A DNA stretch of 64,000 nucleotides from Eukaryota sp. TZLM1-RC (taxonomy: Eukaryota > Metamonada: BaSk clade), in NCBI GenBank assembly GCA_040285825.1, contig JAUPSS010000004.1:5153658-5217657 (forward strand), read 5' to 3'. This document shows positions 43,610 to 54,720 of this stretch, in pieces; the first letter of the stretch is position 1; each line of letters opens with the position of its first letter. A program made the translations under genes and the position numbers. The notes under the pieces were generated by a model. The model was not told the DNA's origin, searched no databases, and was given only the letters and a program-made list of their open reading frames with translations.

Positions 43610-43912
43610 ATGACGAGTCGGGCATCGGGGGGAGCTCCAATTCCTCCTGTGACACCAGTGAATACTCCTTTATTGAAGGGCCAGTGTGACCGATCTCCCT
43701 CTACTAGCAGGCTTCCCCGAACAGTGTCTTTTTCAGATCAGCCTACTGTAGCTTACTACTTCAAGACAGATCCATCTAGTCAGTTTTATACAGATTCTCT
43801 CACGAAGGCCGATCACGTTCCGCAATTTCGCCGTGCTTCTACTTCAAGTTCCATACTGAAATGCATGGTGACTCAAAACGAGCTGAAGTGTTCCTACTGC
43901 TCCTTCATGTAG
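43610..43912 (+). CDS. Hypothetical small protein, 100 aa
   Basis: Starts MTSRASGGAPIPPVTPVNTP, then LPRTVSFSDQPTVAYYF and RRASTSSSILK. It is Ser/Pro/Thr-rich and probably disordered. VSFSDQ resembles a protein phosphatase 1 docking (RVxF) motif, and RRAS is a basophilic kinase-site pattern; both are short and may be chance. GC content is above the flanks, which favours a real gene. The C-terminus (KCSYCSFM) could change if an unrecognised intron exists. Confidence 0.5.
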   Translation: MTSRASGGAPIPPVTPVNTPLLKGQCDRSPSTSRLPRTVSFSDQPTVAYYFKTDPSSQFYTDSLTKADHVPQFRRASTSSSILKCMVTQNELKCSYCSFM

Positions 43913-44359
43913 TTACGAAGGAACTTAGATTAAACAGTAGTGATTTATTGTACTGTGTTGTATATATGTACATATTAAAGTTATTAAAGTTATTATTCCT
44001 CAGTTTTTGGTACATCACATCACTGATTTCTTCAACACTGTTTGAAATTACAGCAAATATGTCCTTATAAAGTTTAGTGAAGTGGTCTATAATGAACTAA
44101 GAATTCTTGATGACCTGCCCACTGACGTGTTTTGAGAAACCAATTCAAGTAAAGTTTTTAAAGATCAAAGAAAAATTTATTTCAGCACAAAACAAAGAAC
44201 CAAAAGTCAATCAAATTGGCAATCAAATTTGATCTGACAACCTGACGAGAAGCGCTCGCTTCTTAGTTGAAGAAAGAGAACATCTACCAGCAAAAGAGAA
44301 TAAAACTCCCAAAATCATCAAGAAAAACAATAGCTAATTGATCAATTCAAACCAATAAT
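43913..44359. other. Intergenic, no gene seen
   Basis: Converging 3' flanks of the 100-residue protein gene and the SMG7-like gene. A 69-codon frame here has no motif. Confidence 0.5.
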
Positions 44360-45661
44360 TCACGTTTTTGCTACAAAAAATGATGTAAATCCTTCAATCA
44401 AATCATCATCAGATGACGTGTCGCTGCTTGACTCTCCTTGACTTCCACTTAATTCCAAGCAAACAGAAAAAAGACCATCAAAAGTGTTGAAATTTTCACC
44501 TGTAAGATTAAATTTTTGAGTCATATCAGAGAGATAACTGATTCCAGTCACTCGTGTTCCATCAAGAGATGATCCGTTCTTGTCACCCGACAGCCTGTCA
44601 AAATTTGAAATGAAACTAGTAGAAAAATCACGACAATCACGAATGATTGATTGAGCATTAAAACAGTTACTACAGCAGGCTAAGCAAAAAAGATATTGGG
44701 CAATAGAGAACATTTTTTGCTTTCTAGACATAAAAAATGAAAAGAGTTCCATGCAAAATTCCTCAGAAATATTGTTGTGGAGGCAGTAGAGGCAAATCAA
44801 GGTAATTTTAAAAACAACTTCATCAGTAAATTCGAAAACACCAAGATTGTTTCTTAAAAAATCGTTAAAAAACTTCGTATTGAATCCAGAGACTTCACTA
44901 GTGAAGCCACCAACAATTATAAACAAAAGATCAATTAATAACGACATTGAATTCACAGAATCAACTAATTCAGTTAAATCTTTTCCTTTATAGGGTTCCA
45001 TAACTGTACCTACCAATCTAGTCAAGTTATTTCTTGAGTTTTCAAACACTTTCTCGCTACTTAATGACCTTGTATAGTAGAATAAACACGATAAAGCGTC
45101 TTTCTGAAGTAAACTTAAAACAGCTAAATTATTAAACCCTGCTCCCATAAAGGGGTTGACTCGACATGCTAAAAGGTACCATTGGAGGGAAGAATCAAGG
45201 TTGGGGTTAGAGTTGGGGTTTATTGAGGTTTGATGGAGGTAGAGGTATCTTTCAAGGTCCCCCAGCACGACACAAAATCTGTGTGCATAGAACAAAGCAC
45301 GGCCAAGTCTAGAGTTGGGACTGGGGAGGGAAGGAGGAGGGATGAAAGAGGAAAGGGAAGGGGTGTCAAGTTCAGATAGAACCATGGGAAGAAGAGTGTG
45401 AGAGTAGTAGGAGATGGAGGCGGTAATAAATGGGACAAGGTCCGCAGGATACTGAGATTTGAGAGACTGAATGGGTAGATAAAAACCCAGACGCCAGAGA
45501 TTAGACTCTAGTGGTGCATAAACAGCAGAATCTAGGCTAGAGAAGAGAGAACGTTGGCAGTTGTTTCGGAATTGAACAAGCAGTTCACTCACTTCTGAAG
45601 AAGATGGATTGAGATGTGTAAGCTTATTCTTAAGCTCCAGTTCAGGGGTTGTTACATGCAT
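44360..45661 (-). CDS. SMG7/EST1-like protein (14-3-3-like TPR domain)
   Basis: A 433-residue protein from the Met at 45661 (MHVTTPELELKN). The frame opens 18 codons earlier, but that DNA belongs to the Fanzor relic upstream. Residues about 35-220 match the EST1 family layout: FRNNCQRSLFSSLDSAVYAP, ESNLWRLGFY, ISYYSHTLLPMVL, HRFCVVLGDLERYLYLHQ, SSLQWYLLACRVNPFMGAGF, NNLAVLSLLQKDALSCLFYY and TRSLSSEKVFENSRNNLTRL. HRFC..LGDLERY and AxxLxPxxGxxxNxLAVL are hallmarks of SMG5/6/7 and Est1, which bind phospho-UPF1 in nonsense-mediated decay or act at telomerase. The C-terminal half is helical and ends in an acidic Ser-rich tail (SSSDTSSDDDL). No PIN nuclease domain, so SMG7-like rather than SMG6. 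Confidence 0.8.
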   Translation of the reverse strand: MHVTTPELELKNKLTHLNPSSSEVSELLVQFRNNCQRSLFSSLDSAVYAPLESNLWRLGFYLPIQSLKSQYPADLVPFITASISYYSHTLLPMVLSELDTPSLSSFIPPPSLPSPNSRLGRALFYAHRFCVVLGDLERYLYLHQTSINPNSNPNLDSSLQWYLLACRVNPFMGAGFNNLAVLSLLQKDALSCLFYYTRSLSSEKVFENSRNNLTRLVGTVMEPYKGKDLTELVDSVNSMSLLIDLLFIIVGGFTSEVSGFNTKFFNDFLRNNLGVFEFTDEVVFKITLICLYCLHNNISEEFCMELFSFFMSRKQKMFSIAQYLFCLACCSNCFNAQSIIRDCRDFSTSFISNFDRLSGDKNGSSLDGTRVTGISYLSDMTQKFNLTGENFNTFDGLFSVCLELSGSQGESSSDTSSDDDLIEGFTSFFVAKT

Positions 45662-45689
45662 AAAGGAAGCTGAATAAAGAAGCTGAATA

Positions 45690-46450
45690 AGGAAGCCATC
45701 GCTTTTGTTTTTCATTCATCCTACTTTTCAAAGACCAGGACATCTGAGTCATTCTCACCCATTTGAATTTCTTGTCTTGATTCATCACCCGACTATTTCT
45801 TTGCTGTTCAGTTTCATGTTCAGGCACCATGGCTAATTCTGGATCCGTTTTTTACTCCCAAATTACAATAAATCACGTTTTCCAGGATCACAAACAACAA
45901 TTCCTTTATCTTGAAAAGTATCAACATCAACATCATCAATAAATGAATCAGAAACACTGGCCTTGTTGTCTGGCTTGCATTTCTCACCTTGTAAATCCCG
46001 ACGAACAAATTCTACTGCAATATTAAATCCATCTGTGTGGATAATGTTGTAGAATTTATAAATCTTTAGTTTGAACGTTGTTTGGTTTAAATCGATAATA
46101 TTGGACCAAAATTCAAATTATTCAGGTGGTTTGAGTCTATGAACTTGGGCTAGTGTATTGACCATTTGTAATCTCTGCTTAGCCAACAAATCGTCCATCA
46201 ATGTTTTTTTGATAATTCTCCATATTGTTCTTGTGTCAATTGGAATATACCATGGACCTACATTGGTTGATACAGCGGTAACGTGATAAGGTTTCCCCTC
46301 TGGGAATTCTATTGGGAATCTACTGGGAATCTATTGAGCAATCGTAAGTGCTGGTTTTAAGAATATCTGAGGATCTTTTTCAACAGAATCTGCAAGAACG
46401 TGTACAACAACTGGAAATGTATTGTCAACCAGACTGTCATCCGTGACTAA
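45690..46450 (-). pseudogene. Broken Fanzor nuclease N-terminal half (copy Fz-c)
   Basis: Minus-strand blocks: TFPVVVHVLADS (about 46410), STNVGPWYIPIDTRTIWRII (about 46240, the P..IPIDT type), HTDGFNIAVEFVRRD (about 46030), DTFQDKGIVVCDPGKRDLL (RuvC-I; Asp codon 45887-45889) followed at once by a stop, FGSKNGSRISH in another frame, and QQRNSRVMNQDKKFKW (about 45800). TDG..VEF, DPGKRDL and an Arg/Lys-rich stretch in this order are Fanzor features. RuvC-II, the zinc ribbon and RuvC-III are absent: the relic ends where the SMG7-like gene begins. Confidence 0.7.
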
Positions 46451-46639
46451 TTCTCAATTTGACAAGCAAATGGTGTTGTAAGACCATAAAATATTTTGTT
46501 GTGTTTATTGTATCTAATATCTGTTAGCCTTGGATAATATTTATAATAGTTTATTAATAGTTTATTAATAGTTATTGTATCATTGCGCCCATGCGCTTAA
46601 GTTGAGGGAAATCCTCTTTCCCTTGTAATAAATTACTTT

Positions 46640-48250
46640 ACATTTCAGGTATACTATGTCTAACCCCCGCAGATCATCAATACGTATTGTATCACCTTTC
46701 AATGGTTCCAATGACACATCGGAGACTGGTAGGACTGATCCTCCTACGTTTCACATTTCGAGTTCTTCCTCCCGAACTCCTCAGTCGGGAACAGAACAAC
46801 CCAGGTTGTTATTTAGGCAATTTTGATGAAATTCGAAATCAACTGTCCCCTCTTTTGGATAGTTTTGAAGAGGAATTGATTGTTCTTTCAGATTTAAATA
46901 TTGAAAAACATCTTGAATTTTTCTTCCTCAGAATTTGTTATTCAGGGAAATTTACTCATATCCTACGTTCAACAACACGATCTATATTTCTCGAATTTTG
47001 CAGAATTTTCAATGAATCAAGAACAAAATTTTTGGCTAATTTGCTGGACATTGATTTTTATTTACGCCGTCATATTTTTTGTAGCACAGAATTGGGAGGC
47101 CTGGAATTTCACAAATCTAAATATTTGTGTAAAGCTGTATTTATCGGTGGAAGCAAAAATTTCGTTTTTGAATTTTTGAAACGCTTTCCTGAAAACCAAC
47201 ATTTAATAGAATATTGTGTTAGCGACTATTTAGTGTCCATGCAGAATGAAATTGAATGCATCTCTCCTCACATATGGTTCAAATGCTTTCTTGCTGATAT
47301 TCAAGAAATTCCACTCAGCAGTTTGATTTCCTTGAAATTTACATATGCTAAATAGCAGAAAAAGATATTGAAAGTTTTTGAAAACTTGGATTTCACTTTT
47401 CGTCTTAGCTTGACTAAAGAAAAGAATCCCGTTTTTGCAAACTTTTCAATTGATCAAAAGGAAAGTAACTCAAGTTGTCTCATTTCCCAGATTCCAAATG
47501 TATATGGTTTATTATTAAATGATCATCAATGGACAACTGCCTTCAGGATGTGGTGTTTTCTGTGGCCATGTAGAGTGCCAAATGATTTGATTTGTCTTTG
47601 TGGTCAGCTCATCAATCTGAATTATTTATTTAATTGCAAATTTCATATTACATATCGCTCAGTTGTTTACGATGCTGTTAGAGACCAACTATACGCTATG
47701 TGCAAAAGTCATCATATTGAAGCTTTTGTTGAACCACTTGTGCGAAGGTTGTCCTCTGAAAATGAAGATGAAAATACTTTTGGGAAACGCCGTGCTGATT
47801 TAATCACCCCTGGGTCTGATGGTGTGCTCAAAGTTGTTGATGTTGTCACTGATGATGTTTGTGAAGACTCAGCAATTGATTTTGCTAAAAAAATGAAACT
47901 CCACTTTGCCTTGCTGAAAAGAAAATCAAAAAAATACAATGAACCCTTATCTCAGCTAGGATGTGTTGAGCATTTCAAGTATCAGCTGGTTCCATTTGCT
48001 GTTTCTCTTTTTGGTGACATTGGAATATCTGGCATTAAATTTCTCGAAGGATTCAGGAGTTTATTAACAGAAAGAGCAGGAAAAGAATTGAACTTCAATT
48101 TCTGGCACAATAGAATTGTTTTCAGTATTTTAAAGCAATTCCCTAAATGATAACCAAAGCATTGTGACAATTAGGAATAGAGTATGAAAATCGCGCACTC
48201 AAGAAATTTGATGATGTAGATGCTTGTATTGAGGATATTGAGTTTAGTAT
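46640..48250 (+). mobile_element. Internally deleted RLE retrotransposon (copy R9)
   Basis: It starts with a short leader frame (MSNPRRSSIRIVSPFNGSN to SSRTPQSGTEQP, 46656 on) that is joined near 46800 directly to the RT thumb (CYLGNFDEIRNQLSPLL), so the RT palm is deleted. The rest is well kept: KHLEFFFLRICYSGKFTHIL, LGGLEFHKS, one stop at 47353-47355, LLLNDHQWTTAFRMWCFLWP, zinc motif CLCGQLINLNYLFNC (His replaced by Tyr), nuclease core GKRRADLITPGSDG..VVDVVT, KRKSKKYNEPL and FWHNRIVFSILKQFPK. The tail DACIEDIEF is near 48220. Like R3 but a separate insertion. Confidence 0.85.
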
Positions 48251-48613
48251 TTTTTTTGTTATTTAGTTTGCGTTTCAAAACAAAAATTTTTTTCAAAGAA
48301 GAAAAAATTATTTACTTTATTTGTATTTGCAACGGAAAACGTTTGCCAATTTCAGACATATTTCGTGTGATATCTGAGTGACGTGAGAGCCGATGCTTGA
48401 GATTTTTCCTTGGAATTGAGTGCATTACGCCCAGAAAGAAGATTGTCATAGAATAGAAAAAGATCGAAGGTGTATGGCATTGATGGGGAGGTGTGAGATG
48501 AGGTGGTTGTTAACTGGTGGGGTGTTGCGAATTTGAAATTCAGTCCCCAAATGGCAAAACAGTATCATTTCAATCTCTCCCTGCAAAGTTGTTTGCTCTT
48601 CTCCTAAGCATTA
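48251..48613. other. Intergenic, no gene seen
   Basis: 3' flank of R9; no motif recognised. Confidence 0.45.
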
Positions 48614-48811
48614 TTGACTATAACAATGCCAAAGTTAAACCTTGGATCAACTCTAAATATTTTGAACAAGCAACTCCCGTCTCGTAAGATTTTGTGTCCC
48701 AAACATGGACTGCAAACGACTGGTCATCAGATCACACAAGGCTCTGATGCAGGGAAGACCATATACACATGTCCCCATTCCGAGAAATGCATCTTTATCA
48801 TGTTGTCTTAG
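48614..48811 (+). CDS. Small ORF with GRF-like zinc finger pattern
   Basis: 65 codons. KILCPKHGLQTTGHQITQGS followed by AGKTIYTCPHSEKCIFIML resembles a GRF zinc finger (C..C/H, G..G+.+..C, then C.FF.W) as found in topoisomerase III and NEIL3 relatives, with His for the second Cys and no final Trp. Too short for a complete protein; may be an exon or relic. Codon composition is not clearly host-like. Confidence 0.3.
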   Translation: MTITMPKLNLGSTLNILNKQLPSRKILCPKHGLQTTGHQITQGSDAGKTIYTCPHSEKCIFIMLS

Positions 48812-49390
48812 AGTTGTTTTGTCCCTTCTGCCTTTTGGAACTCATATAAGGCAGGTTTGTTACCTTCATGGTTACAACATAATCAACCCAAGTCTTTACC
48901 ATTAACGTTTCTGTGGTTATTGTCGTTTTTGTCACCTTCAAGCAACACCATTGAACCAAATCCTACCAACCAAGCTGTTCCGGTAGGGTGTAATGAGGCA
49001 CCAAAGTCAGCAAGACTGTTCCATTTGCCCAATTACTCAAATAAACTTTAAACGTGTTGTTTGCATCTTTTTGTTATTATTTCATGATAGATAGTGTAAT
49101 TTCTTTGTCTGTTTTGAAGTATTTTACTCGGTATTTCCTTTCCTTTGGTTTAATCTTTCTTTTAAATTTTTATTGTTGATTCAGATTGTTGCTCTTTCTG
49201 GTGGATGCTACACTTGCTTTAACTAATTTATAAATTGAGATTACCTCTTGTTTTGTCAAAATCGTGTAAATTTACATGCATCAATATAGTTCATAATTAT
49301 TTTTAGTTCACATCATGGTCAATTGATTGTACTATCCTGAACACAAGCCAATTCATGTGCTTATAACCAATGCTGCTTTCAAAACAAAAA
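48812..49390. other. Intergenic, no gene seen
   Basis: Between the GRF-like ORF and the 3' end of the histidine kinase. A 64-codon plus frame shows no motif. Confidence 0.45.
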
Positions 49391-51761
49391 CTAGCTTAAT
49401 TTTGACTGACGAATCTGACGCTCATTATCGATACAAGTCATTATTTTAGTCAATTCTGTGAGCTCTAATGGTTTATTGAGGAAGAAACTAGCTCCAGCAT
49501 TCAAGGCTTCACTCAGTGCCTTTGAGGGTTCAGCTGACAGAACAATTATTGGTACTCTCGTCTCTGCTTTTGCTTGATCTTCCCATTCTCTTATGATTGT
49601 TATCGCCTCTCGACCATCCATTTTCGGCATACGTAAATCAGTGATTAAGGCAAAAATATCATCATAAAATTCCTTAACTTTTTCACACAGCTCAACACCA
49701 TTTTCTACTATTATTACCTACAGTAAGAATAAAATCAATGAAACAAACGTTGAAGCCAAGCTTTTTCCCAAGCATTAGTTGCATTAAACGCTGACTGGCT
49801 TCATTATCTTCGGCACAAATGACCAGTCTGTCTTGAAACAAGGTAGGAGCGATTGGTGGAAGGGAAACAATATCTAGTTTTTTTCGTTGCAGCAAAACAT
49901 CACTCAACAAATCAACCCATTTGTCTGGCTGAATTGGCCAACGGAGGACTGGAAACTGATTTGCCTCTAGGGATGCTATAGTAATTTTCTTCCTAGTTTG
50001 ATCAGCCATGAAGCACACGGACACATTACGGAACATTTTGTCAGTAGATAATGTCACCATTGATTCAAGAAACGTAAAGGGTTTGTCCAATATACATATA
50101 TCAAAAGAGGCACGTTTCAGTAGTTTCAGTAGTTTGGCAAGCGAAGAACAACTACTGTCAGGTTCAACTGCCATGCCCCACTCCCTTAACTGAGCCGCTA
50201 CCGAGTCAGCTCGGCTTTGTTGGTCAGAGACCAGGAGCACTGATTTCCCTTCAAATGGAGAACTCAAGTGTTTCTTAATAGAAAGCTTCAATGTAAAGTA
50301 GAAGATACTACTCACATTTTCTTCAGATTCAAAACTCAATTCACCATTTAATAGCTCGCAAGCAAGCTTTGCAATGGTTAAACCTAATCCGAGGCCAGGA
50401 GTTCTATTCACTGTGTCTGGGATCGAAACAAATGGTTCAAAGATATAAGGTTGATATTTGCAGGGAATACCAATGCCAGTGTCCTTTATCATGAATTTAA
50501 CTTCTGCAGAATTACCATCATTAGAAACACAGTCTGCACTTAGGGACACGTTGCCATTGTAAGTATTCTGGACAGCATTGGTTAGTAAACATACTAAGAT
50601 CCGTTCAAGGTGATAGTGGTCCAGCTCTAGGACAGAGTGGCATATCAATGAGGTGAAGGTATTTACATCAATTGGATTTATCTGAATCATATTTGATACA
50701 ACATCCAAGACCCTACCAACAACAACATTAATACTACAGGCTTCAGGTATAATTGCTGCTGAGGAAGCTTTCAATTGACTCACTTCAAGTACATTGTTAA
50801 TGTGCATAGAGAGAATATCAATGCCACCACGGATTAAATCAAAGAATTCAAGAACTTCGGGATCAAGCTTTTCTGGTTCAATTAGTTCTAAGGAACTATA
50901 AATGCCAAACAAGGGAGTCTTGAGTTCATGAAATACTGATGAAAGAGCTTGGTCTTTGATTTCTTGAGCTGTACTGGTACTACAATGTTCAACATCAATA
51001 TGAGGAACAGGGAGGGAAGATTCAAGTTCCACAGAAACACGTTTTACAAATAGAATTTTGTAGAAGTAATCTTTATGAAAGGAGCAAATGACTCTGAAAT
51101 ACAATGTTCCATGCTGAAGATGTAATGTTAATGGAACACTGCTATCCTTGGATCGCTCAGAGTCTTTCATCAGCTTCTCCTCCATCAGCTTTTCTTCAAG
51201 AATTTGGGCATCTGTGGGAGAACAGCACTCTTGTTTCAGCATGTCTATCAATGAGGAAAAGGTTTGGTATTGGGACACGTGCGTTACGTGGGACAATACC
51301 CCTGTCAAGGTTTGCTGAAAAGGTAGGGATATATAGTCCATGTCACCTTGATGTCCTACGACACAGCAGCCTTCTCCAGTAAAATCTAGGGCCTTTGAAA
51401 GTTGGTCAATCTTGCGTTCAAGGGAAAGTATTTTGAGTTGATAGGATGCATCATGGGCCAAAAGAACGAATCTTTTCCCTGGCAGAAGCTCTACAATCTT
51501 CAACTCAGTGTATTTATTGTCTCGTGAAAGTAGAAAGGTATCATGTGTATAATGATGCAAATCCGTGCTATCACGAATTCTGTAGAGAATCTCCCTTAGC
51601 TTAGTAAGGGTTGGGGCTGAAAAAACTGATGGGAACAAATTTGTGAGATTCTTTGTCCCTTGTTGATCAATTCCAAGTAGAGACAGCATTGATGACGATA
51701 TGCTTAACACATCAAGGTCACTATTGCAAACAACATAAGTGAGCCAATCGGGATAGAGCAT
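49391..51761 (-). CDS. Hybrid histidine kinase with two receiver domains, two exons
   Basis: Exon 1 is 51761-49749 and exon 2 is 49717-49391; 779 residues. N-terminus (about 1-240): two PAS-like domains with a helical linker. HisKA follows with the phospho-accepting His278 (SSVFHELKTPLFG). ATPase: N box Asn395 (CLLTNAVQNT), G1 Asp427 (IKDTGIGIP), F box (YIFEPFVS), G2 456-461 (GLGLGL). Residues about 504-625 are a degenerate receiver (SVLLVSDQQSRAD..FDICILDKP). The last domain is a complete receiver: acidic pair Glu651-Asp652 (CAEDNEAS), phospho-acceptor Asp698 (LITDLRMPKMDG), VLSAE and NKPLE. No membrane segment, so a soluble sensor; the signal is unknown. The intron falls between acidic pocket and acceptor Asp; without splicing the receiver is broken. 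Confidence 0.92.
49718..49748 (-). other. 31-nt spliceosomal intron in the histidine kinase gene
   Basis: On the minus strand starts GTTTGT and ends TTACTGTAG, phase 0. Splicing joins LGKKLGFN to VIIVENGVEL and completes the receiver domain. Confidence 0.87.
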
Positions 51762-52899
51762 GATGATCGTTGAAAATAGGGGGATCTATCAGCTGTAAAC
51801 ATCTGTCTGTCTGCTTGGAACCACCTGAACAGATGTATCCAATGTCAACGCTCATCGCATTTCATTGTCTATTGCATCTTTTACGTTCTATTTCCGTGTG
51901 GATATATTAACAAACAATACCTGATATTCACATATTCAGGCCTTTCATTACGACTCATTCTTTCATCAGCAATTGCAAACACATTAATGTATGTGAGCTT
52001 GTTCTGATGATACAGCTCACTTTAACCATTGATACACAATTTACAATTATCTTTTGCAAGCTAATACACCATGACATGTAGTAACGAGAGTCTTTTCTCT
52101 CTTATAGAATCTGGGATTGTTCAACGTCAAAAACCTTTCAACCTTTTCAAAACATGTTTTTTGGTGAAGTGAAAGCTTCGGAAACACTTCCTTTCAAAAA
52201 TCAAAAATTGGATCCATCGAAGCAGTCGTTCAGCTCGTTCATGTTTTGAACTAGGTTGATCATCTAAATTGTTTTTACCATAATGAATCAGCGTTTTTCT
52301 TCAGGAGACATGAGCAACATACAAAACACAATATTTCTTCTCTGCTGGGAAGAAGGGTTCATTGTAATCTTCCTCTCCGTGTTCCGTTTCCTCATTCTTC
52401 AATTCAACTTATTTCTCTCCCAAAACTTTCATGTTTGATAGGTTAGAGTTAATGTTCTTCACAGCAACCGAATAAATAATTTTGATTAATCAGATTGTAC
52501 CTAGAACTATCCAAAATACTTTCAAACTTCCTAGGACTGTCTAAGTTCAGTGAAGATTACAAAACAGTTGATTAAAACTTTATTTATATACTGGTTAATC
52601 ATAATTATTCAATACTACAGAAACACAAACCTGAAAACACTATTAGATTCAAAAAAATACCATTTTTGCACTATTTCAGAAATCACCAAATTTGGAATTG
52701 CAGTGAAAAACGAGATAGTTGGAATTTAAGTCACTGTTTTACTTGCATCTTCATTGAGTAATTGAGAGAGCACAAACAGGCTCTGCTACGATGTTTTGAC
52801 ATTAATTATTTGTTTTGTATTTATAATTTATAAATTGAAATTTAGAATAGTCACTTCAGAGATGGACTGTAGGTTATAAGTAAAACCAAATGTGTACAA
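51762..52899. other. Intergenic, no gene seen
   Basis: Upstream of the histidine kinase. More than 1 kb without a plausible frame, RNA gene or mobile-element motif. Confidence 0.5.
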
Positions 52900-53510
52900 A
52901 GTTAATTGTCGATGAGCCTCTATTGAACAGAGCTGTACCATGTTTTACTAGAGGTGATAAATAAGTAAGGGCTGGGAAAATGAGATAATCCATTTTTGGG
53001 TTCCTTTTATTGAGAAAACCATTATGGGCATATTGATTGTACACTTCCATACATATGAGAAAGACACCTGTACGTTGATACCTGTACGCTGTTTTACAAT
53101 TTCAACAAAATCATCCATGAAAGATAAAGCAAGTCGTCCAAGCGTGCCATGTACGGAAACAGCAATTGGACAAAGGACAAAATGAGTATGCGATTCAGTA
53201 TTCAAAATAGCAACTTTGCTTTATATTTATTAATATTAGTGTTTTCAGCAACAGAACGTGGATTCTTGTGTTTTGACTGAGCTAATGGTATAAGGTAATT
53301 ATCACACACATCAATGGATCTTACATCAGTAATGATAGTCGTCCCTGCAAGACCTTCAAGCATTAAATCACCTCTATGTCGACCAAAAAAATTCAAAGTA
53401 TCTTCATCAACCAAACGAGAGAGTAAAGGTTCTAAATAGGAAACACTTTTGTGTAACATTGACATACAGTAGAGAAAATTTTTAACTGTATCATTGTTGC
53501 CTTAAGTCGT
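52900..53510 (-). mobile_element. Endonuclease fragment of an RLE retrotransposon (copy R10)
   Basis: Minus-strand: SVSYLEPLLSRLVDEDTLNF, FGRHRGDLMLEG..IITDVRSIDVCDN (nuclease core RGDL..ITDV), NTNINKYKAKLLF, then after a frameshift HFVLCPIAVSVHGTLGRLAL. It differs from R3/R9 (GKRRADL) and belongs to a separate subfamily. The zinc motif and RT are absent. Confidence 0.75.
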
Positions 53511-54137
53511 GAAGTGAAGATAGTGAATGAGGTAAAGTTGATTTATTTTGCTTTTATTCTATTTAAGCCTAAAGGTGCCAACGCTACTTCTTCCCATTTT
53601 CAAAAATAATTATTCTCCAACCAATAAACTAATAACTATAAAAACTATAAATATACAAAATACTAATAACTAAAAACTGATGTTTTCTATTGTCTATTTT
53701 TATCTCTGCGCTGAATGGAATTCACACAAACACCGGTTTTACAGTTTTAAGTTTGACCATTGATGTACTTTGACTCGTGCACAATGATTGTGAATGGAGT
53801 AGTTAGCAGTAACTACAAAACGCTCCCAATTCAGATATGTGTGTTTGGTTACTTTGTTGAGTATGAATTAATCGTTTTCTAAATACGCTCTGCTTTTGGT
53901 TTTTTTCGTGAACGAGTAACGTAGTAGTGTCGTTTAGTGAAGGTTCATGGAATCGAATAGTGGACTTGTTGATGATTATACAGGGACTATGTTGGACTAA
54001 AAACAACAAAGTAACAAAGTTCAAAAATCTGAAGGCGGTGTCTTTTGTTGTTAAAGTACTGCTTTTTCAACTAAAATTGTTAAAGGAGCAGCATTCGTAT
54101 CTTTTTTTGTAGTACATTGATAGCGGAGATGGAGTCC
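53511..54137. other. Intergenic, no gene seen
   Basis: AT-rich, with repeated TAATAACTA words near 53630-53680. Overlapping short ORFs on both strands carry no motif. Confidence 0.45.
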
Positions 54138-54626
54138 CTACTCGTAACTTGGTATGTAGTCGACTTTTTTGTGTTTGGCTCTATAAAGGAAAGAGCTGCT
54201 CGAATAGACAAAAGTACATTGACTAGAGGTAAGGCTCTGCGTTCTTGTTAAAATTTTGTAGCATCCATCACTGGTGTCATCTTCCTCTTCCATGTTTTTC
54301 AGTTGAACATGAACTTCATCATACTCGGCTAGAAAGGTTAAAGTATGAAGGGTGGGATTTCCATCAGTTTCCTTACTAGATTTTACATAAGGGAGAGGAG
54401 AGGAAGATGGGTCCGTTCTCTTGGCCATTTTTGACTCTGAAGGTTCTACTTCCTTCGTGAGGGGAGAGGGAACCGGGTACCTTTTCGTTACTTCTCTACC
54501 CAAATTTGGATCAAAAGGAGAAGTGGGATCCGTATCCGCGCATGATTTTTTGACATCTATTTTTGCAGAAGAAAAGACCTCGTCCGTCCTTTCGACTTCT
54601 CTTTTATTGAAGGAGGAGGTGGGCAC
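54138..54626 (-). CDS. Doubtful hypothetical ORF, 162 aa
   Basis: Ser/Thr/Pro/Glu-rich and probably disordered (FDPNLGREVTKRYPVPSPLT, ESKMAKRTDPSSSPLPYVKS). No family recognised. The DNA has imperfect repeats of GGGTCCGTT/GGGATCCGTA-type words every 60-100 bp, and the opposite strand is also open for 76 codons, so repeat structure rather than coding selection may keep the frame open. GC content is clearly above the flanks. Confidence 0.35.
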   Translation of the reverse strand: MPTSSFNKREVERTDEVFSSAKIDVKKSCADTDPTSPFDPNLGREVTKRYPVPSPLTKEVEPSESKMAKRTDPSSSPLPYVKSSKETDGNPTLHTLTFLAEYDEVHVQLKNMEEEDDTSDGCYKILTRTQSLTSSQCTFVYSSSSFLYRAKHKKVDYIPSYE

Positions 54627-54720
54627 CGGGTCCGTTACCTCGTCTTCCTAATGATTGTGTTGTTACTGTTGCTGATGCATGCTGTTAGAAGTATAAGGGT
54701 CCGAGACATCTTTCTGAAAA

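Noticed and set aside
48857-49051. 64-codon plus-strand ORF
   Set aside because: No motif, and its composition matches non-coding flanks.
54421-54651. Plus-strand 76-codon ORF opposite the doubtful 162-codon gene
   Set aside because: Low-complexity Ser/Thr/Glu/Val sequence from the same imperfect DNA repeats; no independent support.
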